Below are positions 1 to 7,925 of a DNA stretch of 22,728 bases, piece after piece. Numbering within the stretch: the stretch's first letter is position 1; each line of letters starts with the position of its first letter. A program made the translations under genes and the position numbers. The notes under the pieces are model-generated. The model was not told where the DNA came from and made no database searches. It was given only the letters and a program-made list of their open reading frames with translations. The DNA comes from a virus: positions 1 to 22,728 of the IMG/VR virus record IMGVR_UViG_3300025057_000045, one strand, 5' to 3'.

Positions 1-1311
1 CATATCATTAGCCCATTCTTCCTCACTTTCATTTTCTTCATCTACATCTCTAATATCTACCATTTCCCATTCATCACTATCAATTACTTCACCTTCTAAA
101 CCGTGTAGTATTTCTTCAAATATATCTTCAGGTAAATCTTTGCTTTGTGCTAATTGTAATTCAAAATCAAAATCACTATCTTCTTGTTTGATACCTGTTT
201 CTTCTTCAATAGCTTCTGCATCTTGTAAACTCTTATCTACTTCTATAAATTCTAATGGTTGTAGTGTTTTAAAGTATAGATTAAGTGTAATATCATTAAC
301 TGCTAGTATTTCATCTAGTGCATCTATAATTAAATCTTGATAAGGTTTAATAACAATATTATCAAATAATAGTGTAGCAGTTTCTATTTCTTCACTATTG
401 TTACCCAATCCATTGTTTCCATCTCTCAATCCAAGTAATAATGGTGATGTTACACGATGTGTTAAAAGTATCTTTCTTTGGCATTCTTCACTTAAATATT
501 CATAATGTTGTGGTGCATCTGGTAATGGTATATCTTCAATAGTTGTTTTCTGTTCTGCATTGTTGTTAAATGCTACTATAACCTTTTCACCATAAGAACC
601 TGTAAGTTTACCCATTACCTGTTCTTTAATTTCTAACTGTTTAGTTCTATCAGGTATTCCACCATTAAAGTTAATTACTTTTGTTCCTGAAAATGAACAT
701 TGTGCATCATTAATCAAAAAATCTGCAATTTCTTTTTCTAGTACTGCATATGATATTTGATAATCTGCTGGTGAGTAATAATAATAACCACTCACAAATC
801 TTTTTATAATATATATTTCATTTTTAGCACCACTACCAAAAACAGGAAATTTAGTTAGTTTACTATTTCTAGTTACTTTAGTCCAATCAGGTGCATAGTA
901 ATAATTCTTAATATCACCATTAGCATCCATCTTTTCAGCTCTTAAAGTTTCTCTAGGAAAGTGCGTTAATGAACCTACTTTATTTCCTTTATATGATACC
1001 TGAATAGCAGCTTCACCTAATAACTTTAAATCATTACAAACCTTTCTCATACAGCTAGGTGTAAGTAGCTGCTTCATCTGTGCATATTCTTCAGGTTTTT
1101 CATTACTATCTGTAGCATCTAAACCTTTACCATAAATCATATTTACAATACCATTAATAGTAGCTTGGTTTGTTGTGCTTTCCATATATGCATCTATCAA
1201 ACATTGATAGTAATCATTGTTATCACCTATTCCTACCCAATCTCTGTTTCTTTCCTCTGTGATAGCAGGCCTTTCATATTGATTTAATTGTATTAAATGT
1301 AAATTATCCAT
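1..1311 (-). CDS. Phage portal protein, 3' end cut off by the left edge
   Basis: The frame opens at ATG 1311-1309 (MDNLHLIQLNQYERPAI...) and stays open for 437 codons to base 1 with no stop, so the C-terminus lies outside the window. The portal forms the dodecameric ring at the capsid vertex through which DNA is packaged and the tail attaches. Seen: an N-terminal acidic/aromatic segment, a central region with YYYSPADYQISYAVLEKEI and a RVTSPLLLGLRDGNNGLGNNSEE stretch typical of the HTxxSPxxxG region of portals, and a very acidic C-terminal part (EENESEEEW). The start overlaps the stop of the upstream 117-aa gene by 8 bp. The family call rests on the SP-x-L-x-G region, size and head-gene context. 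The position far from the terminase is unusual. Confidence 0.78.
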   Translation of the reverse strand, partial: MDNLHLIQLNQYERPAITEERNRDWVGIGDNNDYYQCLIDAYMESTTNQATINGIVNMIYGKGLDATDSNEKPEEYAQMKQLLTPSCMRKVCNDLKLLGEAAIQVSYKGNKVGSLTHFPRETLRAEKMDANGDIKNYYYAPDWTKVTRNSKLTKFPVFGSGAKNEIYIIKRFVSGYYYYSPADYQISYAVLEKEIADFLINDAQCSFSGTKVINFNGGIPDRTKQLEIKEQVMGKLTGSYGEKVIVAFNNNAEQKTTIEDIPLPDAPQHYEYLSEECQRKILLTHRVTSPLLLGLRDGNNGLGNNSEEIETATLLFDNIVIKPYQDLIIDALDEILAVNDITLNLYFKTLQPLEFIEVDKSLQDAEAIEEETGIKQEDSDFDFELQLAQSKDLPEDIFEEILHGLEGEVIDSDEWEMVDIRDVDEENESEEEWANDM

Positions 1312-1657
1312 AGGTTACAAATTCATTATCTCCTGTACTTTGTTCTATATAAACACCATTACTAATTTCATAATCTGATAGTGTTTGATCTGTACAGTAC
1401 ATTTTATCTTTAAATATAACAATTCCATCTGTAGTGTTTGTTATGGTAATTGTATAATAGTTGTTTTCTTTTAGTGTTTGTGTAGTGCTATATTGATAAT
1501 AGTAATCCAATTCTGTAAATGTTGCTGCTGTATCTTCTAATATCACTTTATTTTGTCCTTCAGATTTAATCACTAACTTATAAACTTTTGTACCACTTAT
1601 TGTTTCACGTGGTATAAAGTTAATGTTTCTTGTGCCTGTTTCAGTTAGTATCTGCAT
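1304..1657 (-). CDS. Putative head-tail or minor structural protein, 117 aa
   Basis: A 117-residue protein rich in Thr, Tyr and Ile, with alternating hydrophobic/polar stretches (VYKLVIKSE, NYYTITITNTTDGIVIF) that predict a beta-rich fold. It has no signal peptide or membrane segment. It sits between a tail-tube-like gene and the portal, and its last codons overlap the portal start by 8 bp, so the two are probably co-translated. A terminator-like hairpin lies 9 bp upstream of its ATG. Context suggests a small virion or neck protein, but I do not recognise a named family; the function is inference from location only. Confidence 0.6.
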   Translation of the reverse strand: MQILTETGTRNINFIPRETISGTKVYKLVIKSEGQNKVILEDTAATFTELDYYYQYSTTQTLKENNYYTITITNTTDGIVIFKDKMYCTDQTLSDYEISNGVYIEQSTGDNEFVTYG

Positions 1658-1665
1658 AATTTTTT

Positions 1666-1698
1666 AAAAAAAGAAGGTGAGCTATTAAACCCACCCTC
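1666..1698 (-). terminator. Rho-independent terminator-like hairpin before the 117-aa/portal pair
   Basis: Read on the minus strand, GAGGGTGGG and CTCACCTTC can form a 9-bp stem with two G-U pairs around an 8-nt loop, followed directly by seven T residues. This is the classical intrinsic terminator layout. It lies in the only sizeable gap in this block, after the 182-aa structural gene and just before the 117-aa gene, so it would reduce read-through into the portal unless it is leaky or the portal has its own promoter. Confidence 0.6.
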
Positions 1699-1720
1699 TA
1701 CAATCAACTATATATTATGA

Positions 1721-1735
1721 ATCACACTCTGTGAT
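1721..1735. repeat. Perfect 6-bp inverted repeat ATCACA-N3-TGTGAT
   Basis: ATCACA, the spacer CTC, then TGTGAT. It lies about 12 bp beyond the stop of the 182-aa gene and 22 bp before the terminator-like hairpin. It could be an operator half-site pair, or a short RNA hairpin protecting the 3' end of the upstream message. Nothing in the sequence decides between these. Confidence 0.35.
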
Positions 1736-1747
1736 GAAGTGCCTATA

Positions 1748-2296
1748 TTAGCTATTAGTTCCTACTGTTACTGTTACAGTTGCACTACTCATTCCTGCAT
1801 AAGGGTCAGCAGCAGTACCACCAGAAATAAAGTTAGCAGGTTTAGCTTCTTGTGCTGTAAAGGTTAATGTGTAACCACTTAAATCACCAAATGCAGAACC
1901 ACTAGCAATAGTACCACCAGTTACTTCACATCCGTGAACCAAACCAAATTGCATAAAATTACCATTTCTATCTTCTACACAGATATGTGGCCTACCATAA
2001 GCCATTAACTTTAATTCAGCATTATCTTCTTTAGATAGTTTAGGAAATTGTAAACTAATACTTTGTTCAAAAAATGTAGTACCATTTTCTCTTGAACTTG
2101 TAATTGTTTGTTCAAAAGAATTAGCACCGTGTAAATCATATTGATATGCAGTAAAAGTACCTGATAAATCAGTTATTTCATCAGCAGTTTCTGTTACTGT
2201 TCCTAAATCACCAAAATCTACGAACCAAGCTCTAACTAAACCACCAACAACATCTTTACAAGGAACTTTTCTACCTCTTGTTAAATCGCAAGCCAT
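1748..2296 (-). CDS. Tail-tube-like or major structural protein, 182 aa
   Basis: A 182-residue protein starting MACDLTRGRKVPCKDVVGGL, an opening I associate with Bacteroidota phage structural (tail-tube-like) proteins. It is beta-rich, with many Thr/Gly/Ser residues, and ends in a Thr/Val-rich strand (ATVTVTVGTNS). Size and composition fit a tail tube subunit, which polymerises around the tape measure. It lies directly after the major capsid gene, separated by a 56-bp gap with a hairpin. Alternatives are a capsid decoration protein or other abundant virion protein. The tail-tube call is moderate because most other tail genes lie on the far side of the head block. Confidence 0.55.
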   Translation of the reverse strand: MACDLTRGRKVPCKDVVGGLVRAWFVDFGDLGTVTETADEITDLSGTFTAYQYDLHGANSFEQTITSSRENGTTFFEQSISLQFPKLSKEDNAELKLMAYGRPHICVEDRNGNFMQFGLVHGCEVTGGTIASGSAFGDLSGYTLTFTAQEAKPANFISGGTAADPYAGMSSATVTVTVGTNS

Positions 2297-2314
2297 AATC
2301 TTTAAATTTAAATT

Positions 2315-2336
2315 AAGGAGGCATTTCAGCCCCCTT
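2315..2336 (-). terminator. Hairpin after the major capsid gene (weak or leaky terminator)
   Basis: On the minus strand, AAGGGGGC and GCCTCCTT can pair over 8 bp (one G-U) around the 6-nt loop TGAAAT. The sequence after it is AT-rich but lacks a clean U-tract, so it is better read as a leaky terminator or a stabilising 3' hairpin for the capsid message. It is in the gap between the capsid and the 182-aa gene. Confidence 0.45.
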
Positions 2337-2352
2337 GTTATTAATTAGTTAA

Positions 2353-3288
2353 TTAGGCGTGGTATAATACTATATCAGAACCTATTCCATATTGTACACC
2401 TGATGTATATCTCATAATACATCTTACATTTTGTGAACCATCAAGATCACTCATATCAAGAAGTTTAACTTCGTTGTGATCAGAAAGTAAACCTGTACCA
2501 AAGTAAAGGTTAGATTTCTGTGCAGCCATTGCAGTATCATCATTCATACCTTGTGCAACAAATAATTTAACACCATCAAATGTTAATGCACCATTATTCC
2601 ACCATTGTGTTCCTTGATTGTTAACACCATTAGCACCTAATCCAGATGAACCAAATCCACCTAATGCTCTAACATATGCTCTAGCAATGTTTTGTGATAC
2701 GTAAATGTACATATCTTCTTTACCGTAAAGTGCAGAAGGAATAGCATCTACAATAGAACCTAATTTATCAATTACGTTTGCAGCAGTTACAGCAGCGTGT
2801 GAAGCAACATCAATTACATCAGCATCAGCTAGTGCAAGTGTTACTAAACCATCGTGCTCACCAGCATTAGCGTTTACACCTTCCCAGATATTTTGCTCTG
2901 TTTTTTCTGCTACCAAACCAGCAACGTGGCCAATGATAAAATCAGAAAATTTAGGTGGCATATTATCGTATGCTGAATATCCCATTTGTACAGCTTCCCA
3001 ATCATCTCTAAAATCTTGACGGCAAAACTCTAGGTTTACTTGAAATTCTTCAGGTTGTAATATTCTTTCAGTTAATGTAACAGTACCTGTAGCTGTAAAA
3101 TCACAAGTTGCATCCTTGATGATATTAGCATCAGTAGCAGCTTTCTTAATTACACTTTTATACTTTACATTTGGTTTTACTTCAATTCCACCATTCTCAA
3201 TAGTAGAACCAGAAAGTAATGCAGCAGCAATATACTTACCAGCAAATTCTCCTGCATATGTACTTGTTATACTTGTAGTAGTAGCCAT
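2353..3288 (-). CDS. Major capsid protein, 311 aa
   Basis: A 311-aa protein in the position and size range of HK97-fold capsid subunits. Seen: an Ala/Gly/Thr-rich N-terminus (MATTTSITSTYAGEFAGKYI), a segment with VTLTERILQPEEFQVNLEFC, a long amphipathic region and a C-terminal strand-rich end (RYTSGVQYGIGSDIVLYHA) resembling major capsid proteins of Bacteroidota phages. It follows the acidic scaffold-like gene by 10 bp, as scaffold-capsid pairs commonly do, with an XkdF-like protease further upstream. The ATG has an A-rich leader (AATAAAAA) and no Shine-Dalgarno sequence. The fold assignment is from pattern and context, not structure. Confidence 0.78.
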   Translation of the reverse strand: MATTTSITSTYAGEFAGKYIAAALLSGSTIENGGIEVKPNVKYKSVIKKAATDANIIKDATCDFTATGTVTLTERILQPEEFQVNLEFCRQDFRDDWEAVQMGYSAYDNMPPKFSDFIIGHVAGLVAEKTEQNIWEGVNANAGEHDGLVTLALADADVIDVASHAAVTAANVIDKLGSIVDAIPSALYGKEDMYIYVSQNIARAYVRALGGFGSSGLGANGVNNQGTQWWNNGALTFDGVKLFVAQGMNDDTAMAAQKSNLYFGTGLLSDHNEVKLLDMSDLDGSQNVRCIMRYTSGVQYGIGSDIVLYHA

Positions 3289-3298
3289 TTTTTATTGT

Positions 3299-3907
3299 TT
3301 AGTTATTATTAAATATTTTGTTATAAACTCTATCTTTTGTTGTTTCAGTTCTTTTACCAGCTATTGTAAAATGAACATTCTTTGTTTCTGCTTCAGGATT
3401 GTGTTTAATTGGTTCAGCAACCTCTGCAGATAATTCTTCTTTAGTTTCAACAACTTCTTCTTTGGACATTTCTTCTTCTTTGTCCTTGTAACCTAATTTT
3501 TCAATCATTGCTTTGATTTCTTCAAATGCTAGCGCAAATTCTTCTCTAGTTACATATTGCATTTCTTCTTCTTCTAATTCAGTTTCTACTTTTTCTTCAG
3601 TAGTTTCTTCAACTGTATCTTCAGAAAGTTCTTCTTCTGCTTCTTCAGCAGCAGCTTCTCCAATACTATCAATGATACCTTCTTCAATTACAAAAAGTGT
3701 TCTACCATCTTCTAGTTCATATTCACCTACTGGTAATGCCATTTCACCATCTTCTGATTTGATAAATACTGCATTTCCTTTGGTAAATTCTTCTGATACT
3801 AATAATGTACCATTCTTTAAACTAATTTCAGCTAGTTCTACTTTTTCTTCAGAAAGTTCTACACCAACAATATTTTTGATTTTGTTTAGTATGTCGTTTG
3901 CTTTCAT
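3299..3907 (-). CDS. Scaffold-like acidic protein upstream of the capsid gene, 202 aa
   Basis: The N-terminal third (residues about 18-75) is beta-rich, with ALPVGEYELEDGRTLFVIEE. The middle is extremely Glu-rich (about 80-115) and is followed by a predicted coiled coil (VTREEFALAFEEIKAMIEKL). The basic C-terminus ends KDRVYNKIFNNN. An acidic, helical protein directly before the major capsid fits a scaffold that fills the procapsid and is later removed by the protease. The start is 15 bp downstream of one of the two 30-bp promoter-like elements, so this gene probably opens its own transcription unit with the capsid gene. A minor capsid role is the alternative. Confidence 0.65.
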   Translation of the reverse strand: MKANDILNKIKNIVGVELSEEKVELAEISLKNGTLLVSEEFTKGNAVFIKSEDGEMALPVGEYELEDGRTLFVIEEGIIDSIGEAAAEEAEEELSEDTVEETTEEKVETELEEEEMQYVTREEFALAFEEIKAMIEKLGYKDKEEEMSKEEVVETKEELSAEVAEPIKHNPEAETKNVHFTIAGKRTETTKDRVYNKIFNNN

Positions 3908-3922
3908 AATAAGATTTATTAG

Positions 3923-3952
3923 TAATGTAGAAAAATGTGCAAAGTGTTATGT
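3923..3952 (-). promoter_or_regulatory. 30-bp promoter-like element, copy 1 (before scaffold/capsid genes)
   Basis: On the minus strand it reads ACATAACACTTT, G, CAC, A, TTTTT, then CTACATTA. It matches the element at 13173-13202 at 28 of 30 bases. It lies in the 61-bp gap between the 157-aa gene and the scaffold-like gene, ending 15 bp before that ATG. TACATT could be a -10-like hexamer, which would give a very short leader. It does not fit the usual Bacteroidota -33 TTTG / -7 TAnnTTTG spacing, so I infer a phage-specific factor. Confidence 0.6.
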
Positions 3953-3968
3953 GTTTTTGCAAAAAAAA

Positions 3969-4442
3969 TTATGCTTTAGCTTGTATTATAAACCACTCTG
4001 TACCATTACACCATATTTTTATACCTTCATAAGCTCTATTTATTCTATAAGCACTTGAACTTCCATCTAATGTTTGACCAGCTCTAGGTGTTAAATCAGC
4101 GTGAGTAGCAGTTGCAAATGTTGAATCTGAAATAATTCTTTTAGCTCTGTTTAAATTTTTACTATCAGTTGCATCAGGCAAAGTTAATTCTACTGTGCCA
4201 TTTGCTCCACTCCAACTTAATACAATAATTTCAGCTTCATCATAAGTTGAATCATTTAAATCTATTGTTCCACCTGATACACTTACTGTTAATGGTGTTG
4301 GATCTAAATGATTTACTATATAGTGCTGTAATTCATTTGCACTTACTTTTTTAGTTTCTGATGAATGTACTAATGCTATTGGTTCACTACCATCTAAACT
4401 TGATGCAGTTACTGCTGTTAATTGACTTATTTTTTTTCCCAT
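3969..4442 (-). CDS. Minor virion protein with a fiber-type N-terminus, 157 aa
   Basis: The N-terminus MGKKISQLTAVTASSLDGSE resembles the short leader of many phage fiber and appendage proteins (KISxLTxxTxxxxxD). The rest is Thr/Ser/Asp-rich and probably beta-structured, ending with a KIWCNGTEWFIIQAKA strand. No enzyme motif is visible. It lies within the head block between the Cys-rich 68-aa gene and the scaffold, so a head decoration or head-fiber role is the best guess. The family is not confidently recognised. Confidence 0.6.
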   Translation of the reverse strand: MGKKISQLTAVTASSLDGSEPIALVHSSETKKVSANELQHYIVNHLDPTPLTVSVSGGTIDLNDSTYDEAEIIVLSWSGANGTVELTLPDATDSKNLNRAKRIISDSTFATATHADLTPRAGQTLDGSSSAYRINRAYEGIKIWCNGTEWFIIQAKA

Positions 4443-4444
4443 TT

Positions 4445-4651
4445 TTATAAATTTATATTTTGTTCATTTTCTTGTAATAAATTACCGCCTGCTTCAGTAA
4501 GCAGTACACCTAAACCTGTAATTGAACCTATGCCTTGTGCTTGTAATGAACCATCACAACATTTTCTACTATATCTTCTACCATCTGCACATAAACAACC
4601 TCTTTTAGTTCCTTTAGGTGAAGTTCTACTTGGTGTTTTCCATTTTTTCAT
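4445..4651 (-). CDS. Small Cys-rich basic protein of the head region, 68 aa
   Basis: I place the start at the internal ATG at 4651 (MKKWKTPSRTSPKGTKRGC) because the longer frame from 4675 would overlap the protease gene. Four cysteines lie in a compact C-x-C ... C-C pattern (GCLCADGRRYSRKCCDG), followed by QGIGSITGLG. I recall similar short CxC/CC proteins in flavobacterial phages but know no function. Metal binding or disulphide use is possible. It is co-linear with the protease and the 157-aa gene. Confidence 0.6.
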   Translation of the reverse strand: MKKWKTPSRTSPKGTKRGCLCADGRRYSRKCCDGSLQAQGIGSITGLGVLLTEAGGNLLQENEQNINL

Positions 4652-4656
4652 ATTAT

Positions 4657-5856
4657 TTATTTTATAGGTACGCAATTAGGTACTCTTTTACCATTCTTCA
4701 TTTTAAAACCTATCATTTCATACCCTGCCTGACAAGGTTTTTTCATTTCGTGCTTTTCACAAGGCATATACCATTCTTTACCTTCATATTCGTGAACGTG
4801 AAAACCTTCACAGCCTATGTTCTTTGCCATTTCTTCTGCCTTTTCTTGTGTGCTGTATGCTAATCTATCATCTAGTATTGCAAAATCTTCATTAACTACC
4901 ATTGATGCTAAATTAATTTCACCTAGTTCTTTTAATTTACTTTCTGCCCATCTTAAACCAGCTTTACCACCCCATAGTAAATAGCTAATTGTACCACAAG
5001 CAGTACTATCACTTTCATCATAGTATTCTTGAGCTCTAGATAAATAGCTATACATTCTTTTAATGGTTTCTAAACTTATATTCTCTTTGTTTGCTAATTG
5101 TTGCGCTCTGATTTTTCCAACTTGTGTTGCGCATTTGTTATTAACCTTTTCATTAAGTTCAATGCCACGTTTAGCATTATTTGATACTCCTGAAGGATAA
5201 TCTTTGTATGTTTCAAGTGTAATCTTCTTGCCATTTTTAGTTCTTTTATCTTTTCTAATTAGTGCCTTAATATTACTTAACATATATTCAGCTTCTTCTT
5301 CTTCTATAGCTTGCATTTCTGCTTTTAGATTAGGTTTCTGTATTTTAGCTTTATCTGCAAAGTATCCTTCTATACTAAATCCTTTTACTTTACCTTCCTT
5401 TACATAATCATTCCAAACCTCATCATTTTCCACTTTCATACTAATCATCCAAGTGCCTTCTGGTACTTCAAAACCATACATTTTGCTTTTATCCATTTCA
5501 GGATTCTCTACTATCCAAGATTCTACAACAGTTAAACCATTGATTTCCATATTGTGTTCTAGTGTTGCATTATTTTGATTACCATTCATAAAAAACAATT
5601 CACTTGCTCTTTTTACTGTATCCTTACTGAAATACACATAGAACATTGTATCATTTCTTTTTCTAAATATTGGCTTATTAGGTATCAATGCAGCACCCAT
5701 TAGTATTTTCTTATCTTCATCCACTTTTGCAAACTTTACTTCTTGTTTGCTTAATGCTATAAAATCTGATTCTATAGCTGGATTCTCAACAATGCTAACC
5801 GCTTCTATACCTGTTAGTTCATCATTTTCATCTAGTAATAATTCTATTATATCCAT
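4657..5856 (-). CDS. XkdF-like phage prohead serine protease with an extra C-terminal region, 399 aa
   Basis: The N-terminal 170 residues look like the XkdF-type putative prohead protease: the opening motif IVENPAIESDFIAL (22-35), NATLEHN with His101, ESW with Ser113, the pair PEGTWMISMKV and VKGFSIEGYF (Ser161). Such enzymes cleave scaffold and capsid during maturation. A second part (about 205-315) is Lys/Asn-rich and contains TLETYKDYPSGVSNNAKRGI and STACGTISYLLWGG. The last 70 residues carry Cys/His-containing segments and end with NGKRVPNCVPIK. The gene lies upstream of scaffold and capsid, as expected. The catalytic residues are guesses from family pattern; the length is greater than the protease domain alone. 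Confidence 0.68.
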   Translation of the reverse strand: MDIIELLLDENDELTGIEAVSIVENPAIESDFIALSKQEVKFAKVDEDKKILMGAALIPNKPIFRKRNDTMFYVYFSKDTVKRASELFFMNGNQNNATLEHNMEINGLTVVESWIVENPEMDKSKMYGFEVPEGTWMISMKVENDEVWNDYVKEGKVKGFSIEGYFADKAKIQKPNLKAEMQAIEEEEAEYMLSNIKALIRKDKRTKNGKKITLETYKDYPSGVSNNAKRGIELNEKVNNKCATQVGKIRAQQLANKENISLETIKRMYSYLSRAQEYYDESDSTACGTISYLLWGGKAGLRWAESKLKELGEINLASMVVNEDFAILDDRLAYSTQEKAEEMAKNIGCEGFHVHEYEGKEWYMPCEKHEMKKPCQAGYEMIGFKMKNGKRVPNCVPIK

Positions 5857-5866
5857 TTTATTTATT

Positions 5867-7792
5867 TTATCTACCTACTGTTGCAGCAGATATTATATTA
5901 TTATTTAATTGTTGTGCAGTAGTTACATCTTGTGCTACTACATATGCTTGTACAGGTTGCTGTTGGCCTAATGCCTGTGCAACTTGGTTAATACCACTTT
6001 GGCCTACTATATTAAACTGTGGTGCTTGTGGTTGTGCTGCACCTCCTGTAGATACACTAGGTGTTGTACCACCTCCACCATTACCTGAAGGTTGAAATTT
6101 CTGTGAAGCAATAGCAGCTACCTGTGCTGCACCAGCTACACCCATTGCTACCATATTTGCAACCCTTAATGCTTGTGGTGGTGTGAAATCTGTAGTTTCT
6201 GCTGCTGCTTTCATAATAGCTCTAGAAGTATCTATTAATACAGTTGTAATGGCTAATGCTTTATTTAATTGAAATGCTCTTTTTGCATTCTTTTCATTAC
6301 TAGCTTCAAATGCATTAATTAACTGTTGCATACCATTTAAAACATTTTGTTCTGTTTCTAGTTTATAGGCATCTAAATTTTCTTTATCCTTTTTAATTTG
6401 TTCATTAGCTTGGTTAAATATATCTACCATTGCATCACCAACTCTTTCATTTTCAGCTATTATCTCATCTGCTAATGCTTTTTCATTTTCTAACCTTTTA
6501 AAGTGTATTTCTTGCTGAAAGTTTAATAGTTCTTCATTAGCATCTACAAATGCTTGTGTACCTTGCTCATATTGATCTCTTTGGTTTGTTAACCTTTCTA
6601 CACCTAGTTCTTCTTCTAAATCTATTGCATCTCTTTCTAGTTGTAACCTTTTTATTATATCATCTTCTAGTGATGCTGTAAATTCTGCTTCTGCTATCTT
6701 TCTTTCATCAATGCCATCTATAACACTTTGCTCTAATTCTATCTTTTCTCTTAATAGTGCATTTGCATTACTATCTTGTTCACTTCTAAAACCTTCTATT
6801 TGTGCTAGTACTGCTTGCTTTTCATTTCTAGCTTCTAATAGTGCAATATAGTTTTCTTGGTTATCATTTAAATTGTACTGTTCTTGTGCTTGCCTAATTT
6901 GAATATTAACCTGCCTTAACATTGCTTTTTCTTGCTTATCTAATACATCTTTTAGATCATTGTTGGCCTGTATTCTTTCTTCAATAGTTTTAAATTCATT
7001 ATCTCTAATTTGTCTTAACTGTTCTGCTTGTATATCATACTTTTCAATTAAACCTTGTTGTTTAACAGCAGCTATTTCAGCTTGCTTGGCTAATTCTACA
7101 TTTGCTTTTGCTTGCTCATATGTTTCTGTAACTGATTCTGCAATATCCTGAACAAAACCTTTAACTGCATTGTTTGCTTCTTCTACAGCACCCATCATTT
7201 TTTTGTAGCCATCTGTCATTTGTTTAGTAGCTGCATCTAAATCTTTAGTTAATGATTCTGCTTCTTCTGTATCACCTGTGAATTCATTCCACGCAATACG
7301 CATTTCAAGTATTATTCTTTTAAAGTTTCCTGCTACTAAATCAAACTGACCACTTAACTGATCTACTAGATTATTCTTTATTTTTTTAGCACCATCAGCT
7401 ATACTACTAGTAAATGTATCCCAAGTAGCAAACATAGAACCACTATCATCTTCAAACTTCTTTGCAAACTTTGAAAAACCTATTTTCATTGATTCTACAG
7501 AAGTATTAAAGAAATCTGTTACTTCTTGTGATGCACCAATAACATCTTTTAAACCATTAAATGCTGCAATAGCCAAACCTATACCTGCTGCCTTTAATGC
7601 TAAACCTACACTTTTAATACCACCAGCTAAACCTTTTGAGGCCTTGTTCATATCCTCAAATCCTTTGGTAGCTTTATCTGTAGATACTTTTACTTCATTC
7701 TTTAAATCCTTTATTTCAGATTGTAAACTTTCTACTTGGCTAACTGCTTTATCAGTTTTTAATATTAATTCAATTATTTCTTGCCTTGCCAT
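5867..7792 (-). CDS. Tail tape-measure protein, 641 aa
   Basis: This long, mostly helical protein sets tail length and later helps DNA passage. Seen: N-terminal coiled coil (about 10-50), an Ala/Gly-rich hydrophobic stretch (about 54-80, GLALKAAGIGLAIAAF) of the type common in tape measures, long Glu/Gln/Lys heptad-rich coiled coil from about 220 to 500, a second hydrophobic helix (MVAMGVAGAAQVAAIA, about 548-563), then a Gly/Pro/Gln-rich C-terminus. At roughly 1.5 angstrom per residue it would specify a tail near 0.1 micrometre, a rule-of-thumb estimate. It starts inside the 51-aa upstream ORF (23-bp overlap). It follows the hub-like gene instead of preceding it. Confidence 0.8.
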   Translation of the reverse strand: MARQEIIELILKTDKAVSQVESLQSEIKDLKNEVKVSTDKATKGFEDMNKASKGLAGGIKSVGLALKAAGIGLAIAAFNGLKDVIGASQEVTDFFNTSVESMKIGFSKFAKKFEDDSGSMFATWDTFTSSIADGAKKIKNNLVDQLSGQFDLVAGNFKRIILEMRIAWNEFTGDTEEAESLTKDLDAATKQMTDGYKKMMGAVEEANNAVKGFVQDIAESVTETYEQAKANVELAKQAEIAAVKQQGLIEKYDIQAEQLRQIRDNEFKTIEERIQANNDLKDVLDKQEKAMLRQVNIQIRQAQEQYNLNDNQENYIALLEARNEKQAVLAQIEGFRSEQDSNANALLREKIELEQSVIDGIDERKIAEAEFTASLEDDIIKRLQLERDAIDLEEELGVERLTNQRDQYEQGTQAFVDANEELLNFQQEIHFKRLENEKALADEIIAENERVGDAMVDIFNQANEQIKKDKENLDAYKLETEQNVLNGMQQLINAFEASNEKNAKRAFQLNKALAITTVLIDTSRAIMKAAAETTDFTPPQALRVANMVAMGVAGAAQVAAIASQKFQPSGNGGGGTTPSVSTGGAAQPQAPQFNIVGQSGINQVAQALGQQQPVQAYVVAQDVTTAQQLNNNIISAATVGR

Positions 7793-7925
7793 TTTCTATT
7801 TTTATTTGGTTCAATCCTTCTCTAATGCTTAATGGTACTTTGTTAATACCTAATGCTATATTAATATGTTTATCATATAGCTTATTCTCTTTACAAAATT
7901 CTAATGCTTCTAATATTATTTTCAT
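7770..7925 (-). CDS. Small protein between tail hub and tape measure, 51 aa
   Basis: The frame starts at ATG 7925-7923, which shares ATGA with the stop of the 728-aa gene, and ends with TGA inside the start of the tape measure (23-bp overlap). The product starts MKIILEALEFCKENKLYDKH and is mainly helical, basic towards the end. The exact coupling on both sides and the otherwise unfilled gap argue that it is translated. I know no family. It could be a small tail assembly factor, or translation through it may simply couple the two large tail genes. Confidence 0.55.
   Translation of the reverse strand: MKIILEALEFCKENKLYDKHINIALGINKVPLSIREGLNQIKIENGKARNN

Noticed and set aside
2315-2322. AAGGAGGC as a Shine-Dalgarno site
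   Set aside because: It is on the plus strand, where no gene begins; on the minus strand it is one arm of the hairpin after the capsid gene.
3923-3969. Ordinary Bacteroidota promoter (-33 TTTG, -7 TAnnTTTG)
   Set aside because: TTTG motifs are present, but spaced about 12 bp apart and absent in the second copy, so the standard consensus does not explain the shared element.
3513-4058. Plus-strand open frame of 181 codons, Ser-rich
   Set aside because: It is the complement of the Glu-rich scaffold-like gene; TTC/TCT repeats create a Ser run. It also crosses the promoter-like element and the 157-aa gene.
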